Shown here in pieces: positions 45,660-57,591 of a stretch of DNA of 64,000 nucleotides. Source of the stretch: Heliocidaris tuberculata. Lineage: Eukaryota > Echinodermata > Echinoidea > Camarodonta > Echinometridae. The notes under the pieces were generated by a model. It ran no database searches. It was not told the DNA's origin and saw nothing but the letters and a program-made list of their open reading frames with translations. Where the stretch lies: NCBI GenBank assembly GCA_025618425.1, contig CM046832.1:23748559-23812558 (forward strand). Direction: 5' to 3'. The position numbers and the translations under genes were made by a program. Within the stretch, counting starts at the first letter, position 1. Each line of letters starts with the position of its first letter.

Positions 45660-45744
45660 GATTAAAAAAAAAATCTCTTCTCTCTCTAGTCTCTCCTGTA
45701 AATTATCTTCTCTCCTCCAGCTCTTATCACTTATCGCTGTTTGC

Positions 45745-45790
<46 letters not shown>

Positions 45791-45925
45791 ACTCTCGCTC
45801 TTTCTGTCTCTGTCGTCTCTCCATTCCCCCACTCTCTTCCCCTCCCCCGTCGACTCGTTCCCTTTCTCCCTCTATCTCCCTTCCCTGTTCTCTCCCCCCC
45901 TCTCTCTCTCTCTCTCTCTCTCCCT
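45660..45925. repeat. (CT)n pyrimidine tract
   Basis: Mostly CT/CTCC steps with pure (CT)n at 45757-45783 and 45899-45922. The Leu/Ser ORF overlapping it is an artefact. Confidence 0.9.
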
Positions 45926-46086
45926 CCTCTTTGTCACTTGGTCTCCCTCGTCGCTTTCACACTATACATCACTGACATCACTGACTAAAGGCCTATATTC
46001 ACTCATTTTCAAAGCACCTGCCATGCAGACTCTTAAAAAAAAACAAAACAAACAAAACAAAACAAACCCCCAAAATATACAAGGCA

Positions 46087-46118
<32 letters not shown>

Positions 46119-47313
46119 ACCCCGAATTGGATAGCTTAGATGAAGATAATGTCCATGAGAAGTTCCAGAGTTTCATTATTAAACTGTACAGATGATGACT
46201 TAACAAGCACGAAGTGCGATCAAATATTATATATGAAACACAACAAAATTTGAACGAAAACAATTCATGGCATAATTTTAACACACAATAGAACTACAAT
46301 CAGATTATCAGAACAAACTAAAGCCATCTAAAATCGTCCTCTCTTGGAAAAAAGAGGGGGGGGGGGCAATAAGGAAAATAATAATATCAACATAGGACAT
46401 CGGTATCCCTAATATAGGTGAGTATTATGAATTAGTTCTTTGTGCTTTACATGTAACATTACTTCGATGTTATATTGGCCCCATTTATATTCTTTGATAA
46501 TAAACGAACAGTTTTAGATCCGTTTCTACTTCCATATTTTATCACTAAAGGCATTGAAAAGTATAGGTATTTACTAAATTTCACTTTCCTCAGTGCAGGC
46601 ATACAATTCAGCCAGACCGGGGGGGGGGGGGGGGGGGTGACGCCTCATGCCAGAATAACAATTTTCTCGTTTCTACATTTTGCAAGCAAGTAAAAACTTT
46701 TTAAAAATATATCGCAGTGAAAATATAGCTTCGTCACACAAGATTAGCAGGGTATTATCGCTGTCCGAATATGATGGTAACTGTTGCCCGAATAACAGTA
46801 ATTTCAAATTTACCGGGATGGGGGCTCCAGCTCGATCACAAGCCCCCCCCCCCCCCCCCTTACACACTTGAAACTTTCCCTCTGTTTTCGTTTATCGACA
46901 ACGCATATCAGAGTAATTGAAACTTTCTAATAAGATATCAAATCAAATGGATGACGTTGTTTATTATTTCAGTAGTACCGGTAATATGAATTACATTAAT
47001 TTATAGACAATCTATATAGACAATTTCATACAAAATGTATTGAAAATGGACGTTGTTCCAGTATTGGAATTGGTTTTGCAATTAAAAATTCCGCAGCTTT
47101 TATGTACAAATGTATTATTTTCTGAAACTATGAACTCAGAAACCACTATTGTTGTCTGTTCAGCCTTTCCGTCTTTATATATACTGCTCCTTGTAAACAA
47201 ACAAGCAAATTAAATAAATGAAAATGAAATAATAAAAAGAACCAATTCGGATAGAATATTTTCTCAACAACCATGTGATGTATTTTAGAAGTGGTTTTGA
47301 GGTGGGCGAATGT
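45926..47313. other. Gene-free interval with simple repeats
   Basis: Contains (AAAAC)n-like tracts (46035-46120), G runs at 46356-46365 and 46620-46637 and a C run near 46843-46858. The region otherwise has no gene. The last part lies just downstream of the gustatory-receptor-like stop codon and may be its 3' UTR. Confidence 0.5.
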
Positions 47314-50300
47314 TCACAACATCACATCTGAGACTGGTGTCATATTGGAGCATGAATTGTCAGATGTACCCGGCCCCAAGTCCACGAGAAGTGTGAAGTA
47401 TGTCAACACGAAACCAGCAATCTGAAAAGAAAAAAATTCCAGAAAATGAGACAAATTTAGACATGTTCTTTGTAGTTCTTTCAAAAGTCAAATTAACCTA
47501 AATGAAACGCAAATTTCCTTTGAGTAACAACAATATGCGAAAGACATGAGATGTTTTGCCACAAGAAATTTAATGAAAGTATTTGAAGTCATGTAATAGC
47601 ATATCGTCAATATTTCATCCAGAGCACATGCACAAAAAGTAGAGAATGGCAGGGGGTTCAGGATTTGTAAAAAATAAAGTAACAAATTTTCAGGTCCATT
47701 TGGGACTCTAAAATTTGAAAGTTGGCACAAGAACACAATTAGGGGGTCACATTTATTTGTGTCTGTACTTTTAATACGATATACCACCTGGGTATTAAAA
47801 TGGAAAGAAGAGCGTTTTGCCCCCCTCAAATCCCCCACTGGAGAAAGGTATGCGAGAGAAAGCTCGAAATTTTATGGAATTTCAAGGTAGAAAAACCATT
47901 CCCTTGCAGATATCAATGTCCTATTTTTATAAACGGGACAGAGGCTACAAATGAATTAATGTTTTTAAGAATATTACCGTTAGAATCACATTCCTTGTAA
48001 TAGTAAAGAATCCTATGAAGGACAGTCCGATGTTCGGTCCATTAAGACGAGAAACAAGTAACAGATGAACCTGCTCAACATGATCATGAAAATATAAAGT
48101 AGTTATATGACATCGGGAATAAACAATGCAAACAAACTTTAACAAAGTAGTGCATTATTCTTAGACAATAATCAAGTATAGTTTTCAGTATTGGCCTATC
48201 AAAATCTAATTTACTGGGCCGATCCGGGAAGGGGGAGGGGGGGGGGGGGGTAAGTTTCATGATGTATTCTACATGCAGCGCATGCTTCCAAATTTATGCA
48301 ATGACCCCTACCCTCTCATCCTGAAGATGGATTGCCGTCCGTTTTTTTTAATGGTTCATTGAAACTGGAAGATATAATTATATCACATAATAATAATAAT
48401 ATTCTTTATTTATAGAGTGCCTAATACATCTACGATGTATATAAGCGTTTTACAGATATTATTACCCCAGCCCGGCCGGGTCATCGGATTCATGGCTTGC
48501 CCTCACACAATGTATGCACCTTCTCCACTCCTTGGGGAGCATTCCAGCCAGGCGCCTTTTGCAGACGCTCACAATACTGATCAAACCACAATGACGATCG
48601 CATCCTACCGCGCCCATTTAACACCCGTGTGGAGAGGGGCAATGTAGATAAAGTGTTTTATAAGTTGAAAATATAGACAAAACCATGATGAGAGTATGAG
48701 ACCATCATCAACAGTTTCATGAAAGGTTCAGTCATACTCATGGCACCATGATGACGCAAAAAGGGACGAATTTCAAACGAAAGACTGTTTGCTCACAATT
48801 TAAATTGTAATGAAAAATAAGATAATACTGATGAAAATTCTAATAAGATTATACTTGCGTGTGAAGTTTTTGTGTCACTCGAGTCCACATGAAGTTCAAA
48901 AACATGACGGCGTAAGGAATGTGCCTGCCAGGGGATGAAATTGATGAAATGGTAATAACATTAGAATACTCCTCATAAATATCCTACTATAACGCCCACT
49001 TTTCTTTTTAGAATCTTGCCTGATTGTTTTGATGCTCTATAAAGAGAAAGAGACTGAATTACCTGTTTGACTGGATGGAGCAATAATGCGAATTACTCTA
49101 TCTAACGAAAAAAAGAAGTTTCTTAGTTTCTTAGTTTTTCATTGACTTAATTGGTAGATAGAATTATGACTACCTAAATATTTTACGATACTCTACCGTA
49201 TGATGGTAATCTTGGGAGAGAAAAAAGTAAGCAAGTACAGATCATAATGAGCATTTGATGCATGGTTTGATGGTTTAGTCGGGTTAGTGATTTGTTTATG
49301 TAAACACTAGGAAAACGGGACACTGGGAGGGTGATCAGCTAGTGGTCATATCATGACGCATTTCTTGATAAGGCGGATTTTATAATTTTATGTTTATACT
49401 TAAAAATATTAATTCGGATGCACTTTTGTAAAAGATAGGCTTTCTATTATTCATCTCTCACGCTCCTTGATCTAAAGAGCATTACAAAATTCTACAGAGG
49501 CTATTCATAAATATACTGTGATGTCTCTCGATTAGTTTACAATTTAAGTTCATCTTACCTTCTCATTCAGCAAGGAACAAAACCAGGAAAGGAGGAAAAT
49601 ATTGAGGAAATTGGAGATGCTCCAGTAACAAGTAGCAGCAATCCCAAATGTGGGGATATTGTTGCTGATGTATAGGTCGTACATAAGGAAGATTAACAGA
49701 GGGATATTCGTTGCGAAGGAAATGGCGATCACTATGGAAAAAACGTGATCACATTGAGATGTCAGCAGACACAGGATATTATGCTGGCGACGAGTTGCTT
49801 CCAAGACGTCAGCATCTGCCAAGGTTCCTATCGGATTCTGTTTCTCAAAGGACTTGGTGAGTGCGCCGAATCTCTCGGAGAGGACGTAGCAAATCAGGCA
49901 CAAGTAGACGATGGGGAACTTGTGGCATGCGAGCGCGAAAAAGTGGATGACTTGTAGAAATCCGCAAGCTATGTCGTTCGTCCAAGGCCAACACATTAGA
50001 CGGAAGCCATGACCTTGATAACCAAAAGTGAAATACATGGAGAATGGGTATGACACAATAACGAAAAACCAACCCCCCAGTGCGGCCAGAATACCAACTT
50101 TCTGGTACTTCTTCCGTTGCAATCTGCATACTGGTTTGGTGGGTAGTTTGTCAGCTTGCCTGTGGTTTGAGTCTGCCCGGTGCTTTTCGGCGGATGACTT
50201 TTGCCAGAAGTGATATAGTTTTTGTATCTTACAGCACCTGTAGCACGCCTGGAAGAGGATTGTGTTGGTCGCGGCAGTTTGCAAGAACCAACATAAGTAG

Positions 50301-50656
50301 GAAGCATTCTGGAAAGTAATCGTCGGGGCAATGATGACGAGGAAACGAAAGAAATCAAACCACAAAAGAAGAGAGATGAAGATGTGATAGAATATCCCAA
50401 GTCTGTTGATGATATTCCATGCGGATGGGATCGTTAACTGTACCGGTTCAGCATCATTCCTTACGTGATCACTTGGATGAATAACGACTCCAGTTGGTGA
50501 CCATTCATGCCACAAGCCAAACAACTTCATGCTAAAGGTGACAGGTCTGGTAACCTCAGAGAACATGATGACGTCTTTGCGTGATTCATCGCAGGCATTT
50601 TCTTCGGAATCATCAATGGGCTGCTTAAGCCAGGACGGAGATGTTGATACCTCCAT
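47314..50656 (-). CDS. Gustatory-receptor-like (Grl, 7tm_7) membrane protein
   Basis: A member of the insect gustatory-receptor superfamily, which persists in echinoderms as Grl genes; insect members are ligand-gated cation channels, but echinoderm roles are unclear. Exon 1 is 50656-49559 (366 aa, ATG in good context with an in-frame TAA 9 nt upstream). It encodes hydrophobic segments near 83-110, 115-140, 186-211, 228-260, 303-330 and 335-361, plus the ATRRQHNILCLL signature before the fifth. Exon 3 is 48070-47978 (LNGPNIGLSFIGFF..TRNVILT). Exon 4 is 47421-47314, with LTYFTLLVDLG matching the family's final TYhhhhhQF position. A probable exon 2 is 48924-48855, but at 70 nt it breaks the otherwise phase-0 pattern. 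A missed exon, another splice site or a frameshift is possible. Expected total is about 455 aa. Confidence 0.85.
48385..48660 (-). mobile_element. SINE-like interspersed repeat, copy 1
   Basis: (ATA)n followed by ATTCTTTATTTATAGAGTGC, then ATTATTACCCC.GC and CCCATTTAACACCCGTGTGGAGAGGGGCAATGTAGATAAAGTG. A similar order of blocks occurs at 61567-61790 (ATTATTACCCCGGC, CCCATTTACTTCACCCGGGTGGAGTGTGGCAA). A simple-repeat edge and shared body suggest a SINE on the minus strand. It lies in an intron of the gustatory-receptor-like gene. Confidence 0.45.
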
Positions 50657-51620
50657 GGTTAGTGCTTACAACACGAAGTTGATACCTCGGAGTTGGTAAA
50701 CAAAAAAAGGTAAAGTCGAAGAAGATCGCGTCCGCCTTCAACCTACATCTGTTGCAATATCGTCACCCTTTTTAGAGTAAGACTGACTCTTGATATTTCC
50801 ATTACCATTGTGAGTATAAATATCGATCGATTTGGCGCAATTCCATCCAAGTGCTTTCAAACAATGCACTACCATGTGGGAGGCCAAAACCAAAAGCAAT
50901 TCAGCAACAAATCTGGTATTGTTAACGTTGATGTTTGACCAGTCGTAAAAATGAGTTAGTGCAGAACCCGTTTGGAAATTGGAAATATCCACTGACCTCA
51001 TTTTAGATGCAAGAATGAACAGTACGAATGCAACAGAATCACAATTGATCCGACGATAAGCGATCTATTGATTAACATCTTATATGATTTATGATGGGGG
51101 GGGGGGGGGGGGAATAAATCCTTTTGTTTGCATGTTGGCAGAAAGGAGGCAAAAATATATGTCTTAATAGAAAGATATAAACAAATGTATTAACAAAAGA
51201 AGTTGGGGTACCACTTTGAAGCACTCTGAGAGGAAAATCATAACAATGCAGCTCAAAAGATGCGTAATGGGGTAAACTTGAAAAAAAAAATTGCCCCTCA
51301 GCAAGGCATGCCGATCTTTGGCCTAGAATTGCTATACTACTTTGGAAGCAGAATGGATATGCTTTATAATAAATGTATGACCTCCAAAAACGGCCAAGCG
51401 TATCATGTTGTGTTCATGTGTGCATTGTGTCTATACCCCATTTTCATTTGAAATTCATACATTTGCCCATACATTCATACATAAATCATTCCAGTCGGGA
51501 TGATTTTGGAAATTGAAAGAGAAGTATTTTACTGTATAGAGTCCTGGTCTCTATGGCAACCAAACTGTCAAAACGAATTAAGTCAAGGCATTCTGGAATA
51601 TTCAATTTAGGAATATAGAT
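50657..51620. other. Upstream flank of the gustatory-receptor-like gene
   Basis: No second gene is supported. An 87-codon minus-strand ORF (51001-50738) has no recognised similarity and is probably fortuitous or in the 5' leader. A G run lies at 51096-51111. Confidence 0.4.
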
Positions 51621-51780
51621 TAAAGGGAAAGTCCGCCCTGATATTAAGCTGGTTTTAAAAGAAGCAGAAAAATTAAAGAAAAAGATAAATGAAAGTTTGA
51701 GCAAAATCTGATAATAAATAAGAAAGTTATCATTTTTAAAGTTGTAATCAATGAAACACAAAACTCTTAGGTCAGGAGCC
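51621..51780 (+). mobile_element. Half copy of a TTAA-type MITE
   Basis: ATTAAAGGGAAAGTCCGCCC followed by AAGCAGAAAAATTAAAGAAAAAG..GAAAGTTTGAGCAAAATC matches the layout of the left arm at 55712-55830 (AGGGGAAGTTCACCCC, GCAGAAAAAATAAAG, GAAAGTTTGGACAAAATC). No right arm follows, so it looks truncated. Confidence 0.5.
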
Positions 51781-51954
51781 TGTCCCGAAATAGTTATCCC
51801 ATTTTACATATTAGATTTGACCCCTTAAAGCTACTAGGACCATCCATGTCATTCACAAAAAGCTTGTCAGCTCGAAGGAAGCTGCCAGGTTTGGCCCCCA
51901 GACCCCCCCCCCCTCCAAAAGGGCCCAAAGTCGGGTTGATTTCAACCCATCTAA

Positions 51955-52190
51955 CATTATGCGCCAAACTTTGTCAGAAGGAGAGTGTATGACTGTACAT
52001 TACCAAAACACAAAAACTGACAAAATTTTCTGTCGGGATGGGTTGTCAGACTGCTCCTAAAAATTGGGGAAAATTTTTCCCCTTAAGGACCAAATTTTGT
52101 CAGAAGGAAGAGGTGTGGATGTACATTACAAAAATATAAAAACTGAAAAAAATTTCCATTGGGAAGAGGGTGTAACACGCCCCTGGAAAA
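51955..52190. repeat. Two degenerate tandem units (~125 bp)
   Basis: CCAAACTTTGTCAGAAGGAGAG..TGTACATTACCAAAACACAAAAACTG is repeated as CCAAATTTTGTCAGAAGGAAGAG..TGTACATTACAAAAATATAAAAACTG at about +125 bp. It directly precedes the foldback element at 52175-52915. Confidence 0.6.
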
Positions 52191-52915
52191 AACACCAAAG
52201 TGCCCCTAGATCAAGCTTTGCTGCCCAAAATGCTCTCAATGTAGAGAAAATCCCTTTTTGGGCATTATAACCTTAGTAAATCCAATGTGTGTTATTCATT
52301 TCAGGTCAAGTTTACATAGTACAATCTTGAGTATTGTAACTTTCTTGCAGTGCGATTTGGTATCAAATTCTCATTTCAATAATAATTTATAAAATTGTGA
52401 AAACTATTGCTTTCTCAAAAGTAGTCAAATGATATTGTCAGGATTATGTAAACACACCCATTGTCAATCTGCACCTGTTCGACAAGACATAATAGAGGAG
52501 CTTGTCAAGTGTCTGGGCTATGTGGCTGCCATGCTGAAATTTACCATTCACATGTTAATTATAGAAATACCTTGCAAGCACTCTATTATGCCTTAATTGT
52601 CAAACAGGCGCAGATGGACAATGGGAGTGTTTGCATGTAATCCTGACAATATCATTTGACTAATTTTGAGGAAGCAATACAATTTTCACAATTTAATAAC
52701 TTATTATTGAAATGATCATTTGACACCAAACTGCACCCCAAGAAAGTTACAATACTCAAGATTGTACTACTAGTATGTAAATTTGACCTGAATTGAATTA
52801 CACACATTAGAGTTATTAAGGTTATAATGCAAAAAAAGGGTTTTTCTCTACATCCAGAGCAAAGCTTGGTTTATAGGCACTTTGGTGTTTTTTTTCCGGC
52901 TATTCCAGGGCAACT
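52175..52915. mobile_element. Large foldback element with ~320-bp arms
   Basis: The left arm (about 52178-52500) and right arm (about 52575-52912) are reverse complements. Matched landmarks are AACACCAAAGTGCC, AAGCTTTGCT, GTACAATCTTGAGTATTGTAAC, TCAAATGATATTGTCAGGAT and CATTGTC..TCTGC. The unpaired centre is about 80 bp. It has no coding capacity and no obvious target duplication. Confidence 0.75.
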
Positions 52916-55294
52916 CATTACTAATACTTGAATTAGAAATTGCATTGTATACAGAAATAAAGCATGGATTGTCAAACTATGAATTGTTCACATTTGTCAA
53001 AAGCAATACCTTGCCTATTGTGCCTCCCATTAGATATCCTAGAAATGTTTGCTATTACATTACACATCGTCTGTTTTGAGCCAAAAGGGCATTAAGTCCC
53101 ATCATTTGTTCAGAGTTAGCGCGCTACTGGCTCCAAACAGACTCTGTTTTCTCTGCTATTCTCTTCTAAATAAACCAATGGAAGAAACAACGATTCTGTT
53201 CAACACAGGAAAGGCCAAACATGCTTTGACTTTTATCAAGCATTTTATTCCACTGACAAGATTGCAGGATCAATTCATAGAATATATTCACAGCATTCAT
53301 AACCAATTTGTTTGTGTGTGTGAAGACAATATTTACATACACAAAAACCAAATATAAACAACCTGTAAAGCACAAGTTATAACAGAATAGTCAGAAGATA
53401 ACATATTCACAAACAGCAAATCCTACACCTGACAAAAAAAAAACCAACAGAAAAAGAAAATGATTTGAGCTGTTCTTTAGAGAGCTATGTACATGCCTGC
53501 TTCATATACTACACATCAATGAGAGAAAAATAAATATATGGGAGACTTTAAAAATCCATCATAAAAAAAAAATCAATGCCGGATCAATTTCAAATTAGTC
53601 TCAACAGTCATTTCAGCTGCTCAGATATCTCTCCAATTTCTTTTCCGTTACATAACTTATGTGCATGTCAAAAGGTAAAATCATAAAATTGTTAGGAACA
53701 CATTTCAAAAGTTTCAAACAAAATTTGTTAACAATAACAAAATTTGTTTTCCTCTTTGAATTTGGCAAAGTATTTTTTGAACTGAAATTCCAACTAAAAT
53801 TTGCACTTAGAGATTCTCTAGTTTTATCTTTCAAAAGTGGTGAAAAACATTGGGATATAGTTCCCCTATATGAGGAATTATTTTTCAAAAGTTTGCGAGT
53901 GATAGACAATACTTCACTAAGAGTGAATCTTTTTACTCAAGACATTTCATTTGGTCTCTATAAAGCAAATATTGCATACTACTACCACGATTCCCAATCG
54001 CTCAAACAAAACAGATCTTTGATCATTCCCAATATTTCTTACTTTTAAGTATAAGAAATACCCCCAATCACATCTAATGTGGGTCCTTTTCTGTAAAGCC
54101 TTCCATGACATTGAATAAATGGCAAGCCTTCAAACACTTTTCAACAAACTATTCAACAAGTAACAGCTCAAACTTCTCTCTGATGGGCTGATCTGCATGA
54201 CAATAGCCTCTAGTAAGGCAGAAACATATCTTTGATATCCCTTATATATTCCAGTGGGTCTTTTCCCCCCAGGTTCGCGAAGCTAAGCACTGCTTGGAAA
54301 ATATGTACACATATAATCGCCTACTACTTGTACTGTGATGAAAGATACGAAAGTGTATAAAATACATGATACAAACACTGCTTTGTATAGCCCTCAAACC
54401 ATGAACTCAGTTTGAACAATCTACACACATTCCCTGATTCTTTCAACTAAAAACAAAATAAGGACTCCCCATCACAGATTTTGTTTTTACTGCCGTCAAC
54501 CCAAGGCATCAAAAGTATTGCTTTGCATATTCTCTGCACATTTCTTGTATTATACAAGTCTGAATTTGATGATTACTTTAACTGCAGTATCATTAACTTG
54601 ATTTCTTTCTTTTTAAATTCAGGAACACTTCTCACCAAGGTAAGGTATTGTATGAGAAGTATGACTTTACCACCTAGTTGGCTTGGCTTACCTTGCAAGA
54701 CACACACCATTCAGTTTCATATAAAGGCCCTATTCCTCAAACATACAATGTATATCTTGAAATAAAAAAAAACACACAAAGAAAGAGAGAATTAATGTGA
54801 AGTCCTGCATCGAATTATCTATTGGCATTAGATAAAATTCATTCAGTATCCATTCCCACTGAAACAAAAAGCGAATGTGATTAAAAGACCAACTGTCATG
54901 GAAAACTATATTTCTACAGCTGGACATAAAATTTGACATCGGGACTGGACCATAATCTAAGTCCCATATAATAAGGAATGTTATTACTCTATAAGTGATC
55001 TCAACATTAATACCTTTCACTAGTGCATCATATTTAATCAACTCCTGCATCAAGATGTAGTAATTAAATGAATAATAAGTTCAAACCATGCACTTTTTAA
55101 CAGAGAGACTATCAGCAATGAATGGTACTAAAGCATTAACTTTTATACTTGACTAATAATACATGTATTGCTACTTTGAAAATCATAAGTATATTAGAAT
55201 AGGAAAAAACAACAACATGAGGTCAAGATTTTAGTCCAACAACATTACATGAAGTATTTTGAATGTATTTTGAATGTATGTAGAGTATCTCCAT
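52916..55294. other. Gene-free interval, 3' flank of nuclear receptor
   Basis: AT-rich, with no exon supported. A 129-codon plus-strand ORF (53659-54048) is rich in Phe, Lys and Leu and matches nothing recognised; it probably reflects the AT-rich composition. Confidence 0.5.
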
Positions 55295-55711
55295 TTAACC
55301 CTTTCGATACAATTGACCACATTTTGTGGTTTGGCTCAATAACTTTTGATTCAGAGCCCTAATAAATATACCAGACGCATGAGTAGAAAGAACAAATAAT
55401 TCTGCACACACTGTGTCCATTTTTGTTGCATGAAAGTATTGTATTTGATGCCAGGAATTTGAAAAAGGACAATAAGCTTTAAAATCCTTAAATTGGCAAC
55501 ACATTTAGGGGTTCAAAATCATTGTTTTTTGTCAAAATTGGCAATTTTTTTCAATTTTACAACAAAGTTCGTAACCATGTATGTTGTTTTCAAAGACATT
55601 AGATTTTATTAAAACTATGTAGCATTAAAAGAAAAATATTTTTGTTGCCAATTTGAAGAATAGATTGTGATCAATTTAGCCCTTGAATAATTCCTGTCCT
55701 GAAAGGGTTAA
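55295..55711 (+). mobile_element. TTAA-flanked (piggyBac-type) MITE, family 1 copy 3
   Basis: TTAA-CCCTTTCGATAC to TGTCCTGAAAGGG-TTAA, the same family and orientation as 9035-9450. Its right-hand TTAA is also the left-hand TTAA of the next element. Confidence 0.8.
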
Positions 55712-56213
55712 AGGGGAAGTTCACCCCGAAGATTACTTGAGTTTAAAAAATGCAGAAAAAATAAAGAAAAATATTGGCGAAAGTTTGGACAAAATCCGTT
55801 AAAGAATAACGGAGTTATGGACTTTTGAAGTTTTGATTTTGTGACGTCACATGCGAGCAGCTCCTCCATTATGTAATGTGATAAATATTCCATAAAATAC
55901 AGTTTTCTCAGAAAATTTAGAATATTTTCGTCTGTGCATTTGATATATTGTCAGAAATGTTATTCAATACTAGATTCTGAAAAGAAACAATATTAATTTA
56001 TCGTGGAACGTAAAAAAAAATGCGAATATATGGAATATTTATTACATGACCAATGGGCAGCTGCTCGCATGTGACGTCACGGATCCAAAACTTTAAATAC
56101 TCATAACTCTTTTATTATTTGACCGATTTTCATCAAACCTTCGCCAATATTTTTCTTTATTTTTTCTGCATTTTTTAAACTCAAGTAATCTTCAGGGTGA
56201 ACTTCCCCTTTAA
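55708..56213. mobile_element. TTAA-flanked foldback MITE, family 2
   Basis: TTAA-AGGGGAAGTTCACCCCGAAG at the left and CTTCAGGGTGAACTTCCCCT-TTAA at the right begin long arms (about 130 bp) that pair through GCAGAAAAAATAAAGAAAAATATTGGCGAA and TGACGTCACATGCGAGCAGCT. Two TGACGTCA sites lie in the arms (55841-55848 and 56073-56080). It is non-coding. Confidence 0.85.
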
Positions 56214-57591
56214 ATAATCAGGTATGCAGCAAAAGAGGGGGATGTCACTCATATACAAGCAGCTCATACACAAATGTTGCAGGTGCCAGAAGCCATTCAT
56301 TTCTTTGTATTGACTGATAGGTAACAAAAAAAAAAGATTATCACTTAAGCAACCAACTGAACACTATTATGATCCAACACTTAAAACCTTTGGGAAAGTG
56401 TTGGTAGGCATTAGTTATAAAGTATTTCACTGTAATGTTTTTTTCAAAGACAGTTCCAACAGGTCATTCACTATTTAGAATAAAATAGCAAGAAATTGGA
56501 ATCTTTCTGTCGGAGAGAATACATAATCTGCCTCAGCTTCGGACAATATTAAACCAGTTGCAAGAATGATCCCAATGATCTAACTGGTGAAGTTATTATC
56601 ACTATTCTGAAGCTTGATGAGAAAGATTTGGGTACTTCAATATTTCATATGGTAATATCAATGACTTCCAAAGTTTTGACATGGTCGGATCGTTCAGCAC
56701 GCTGCTAGATGTAGACTCATATAGGAAAGCAGAAGACTGTTCGGCTGAAGCAGGATAACATACTGTATGGTGGCTAAATACATTTTGAGCCACATCATCT
56801 GGACAGCAGCGTCATCAATTTTCCAACACCATACAATTTCATGCAAGGCTAATAACAGTTATGATTATAATGAATCTAAATAATCAATAAAATATTGTAG
56901 CATTCAGTTCATAATAATCCTGATCCTGTAAGAGGTACCTGTTCTAATATTACTCTCTAAGTAAGCACCTAGTCAGTAAAATATTCATGATATCAACATC
57001 AATGGAAAATTTCTGAAACCACGGACAAACAATACAAGGTTTTGAACTCTGAACTGGACTGAATAACCTTTTAGATATTTCATAATTGTTTTAAAAATCA
57101 GATATTCTGTATATTCAGACAATTATATGAAGCTGAGAGCCTAAGAGGTATCTACTCCAGTGTAAGAATCGGTTAAAAAGAGAGAGAAAAAAAAAAAAAA
57201 AAAAATTGATAGTAATGTATTCTTTTATAATGTACATAATGCACTTCAATAGGTAAAGAGACTACCATCAAATTCTCCATGAGACAACAGGTATATAAAA
57301 AGATGAGAACAGAAGAGACATACATCATATGATAAATTACTGAACCTAAAAAAAAAAATCTCTGTGCCATGTGAGTCAGACAATGTTAATCTAGCATTTG
57401 TCTGGGTTTGTTTTGATGATTTCAAGTTCTGCCAGCTCACAATGCAGTCAGCATCTGAAACTATGGTGTCTTCAAAGATGCATTAGCTGACTTGCACTCA
57501 AGGCTCATCCTGCTTCTCGCCAATTTGTTCAAAAATGAGTCCACGTTTGGTCACCATTGGTCCTCCTTTTGCAGTACCCTTGCACTGTTCT
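56214..57591 (-). other. Probable 3' UTR of the NR2C nuclear receptor
   Basis: AT-rich sequence directly downstream (minus strand) of the NR2C stop codon at 57592. No further exons are recognised and the polyadenylation site was not fixed. Confidence 0.4.

Noticed and set aside
50738..51001. 87-codon minus-strand ORF upstream of the gustatory-receptor-like gene
   Set aside because: No similarity and no clear splice into the receptor, whose own start has an upstream in-frame stop.
53659..54048. 129-codon plus-strand ORF
   Set aside because: AT-rich composition dominated by Phe, Lys, Leu and Ile, no recognised domain, no promoter, and located in the 3' flank of a minus-strand gene.
54271..54297. 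5S rRNA-like phrase (CGAAGCTAAGCA)
   Set aside because: Only about a dozen bases match the 5S internal control region and the rest of a 5S gene is missing; probably chance or a tiny SINE3 relic.
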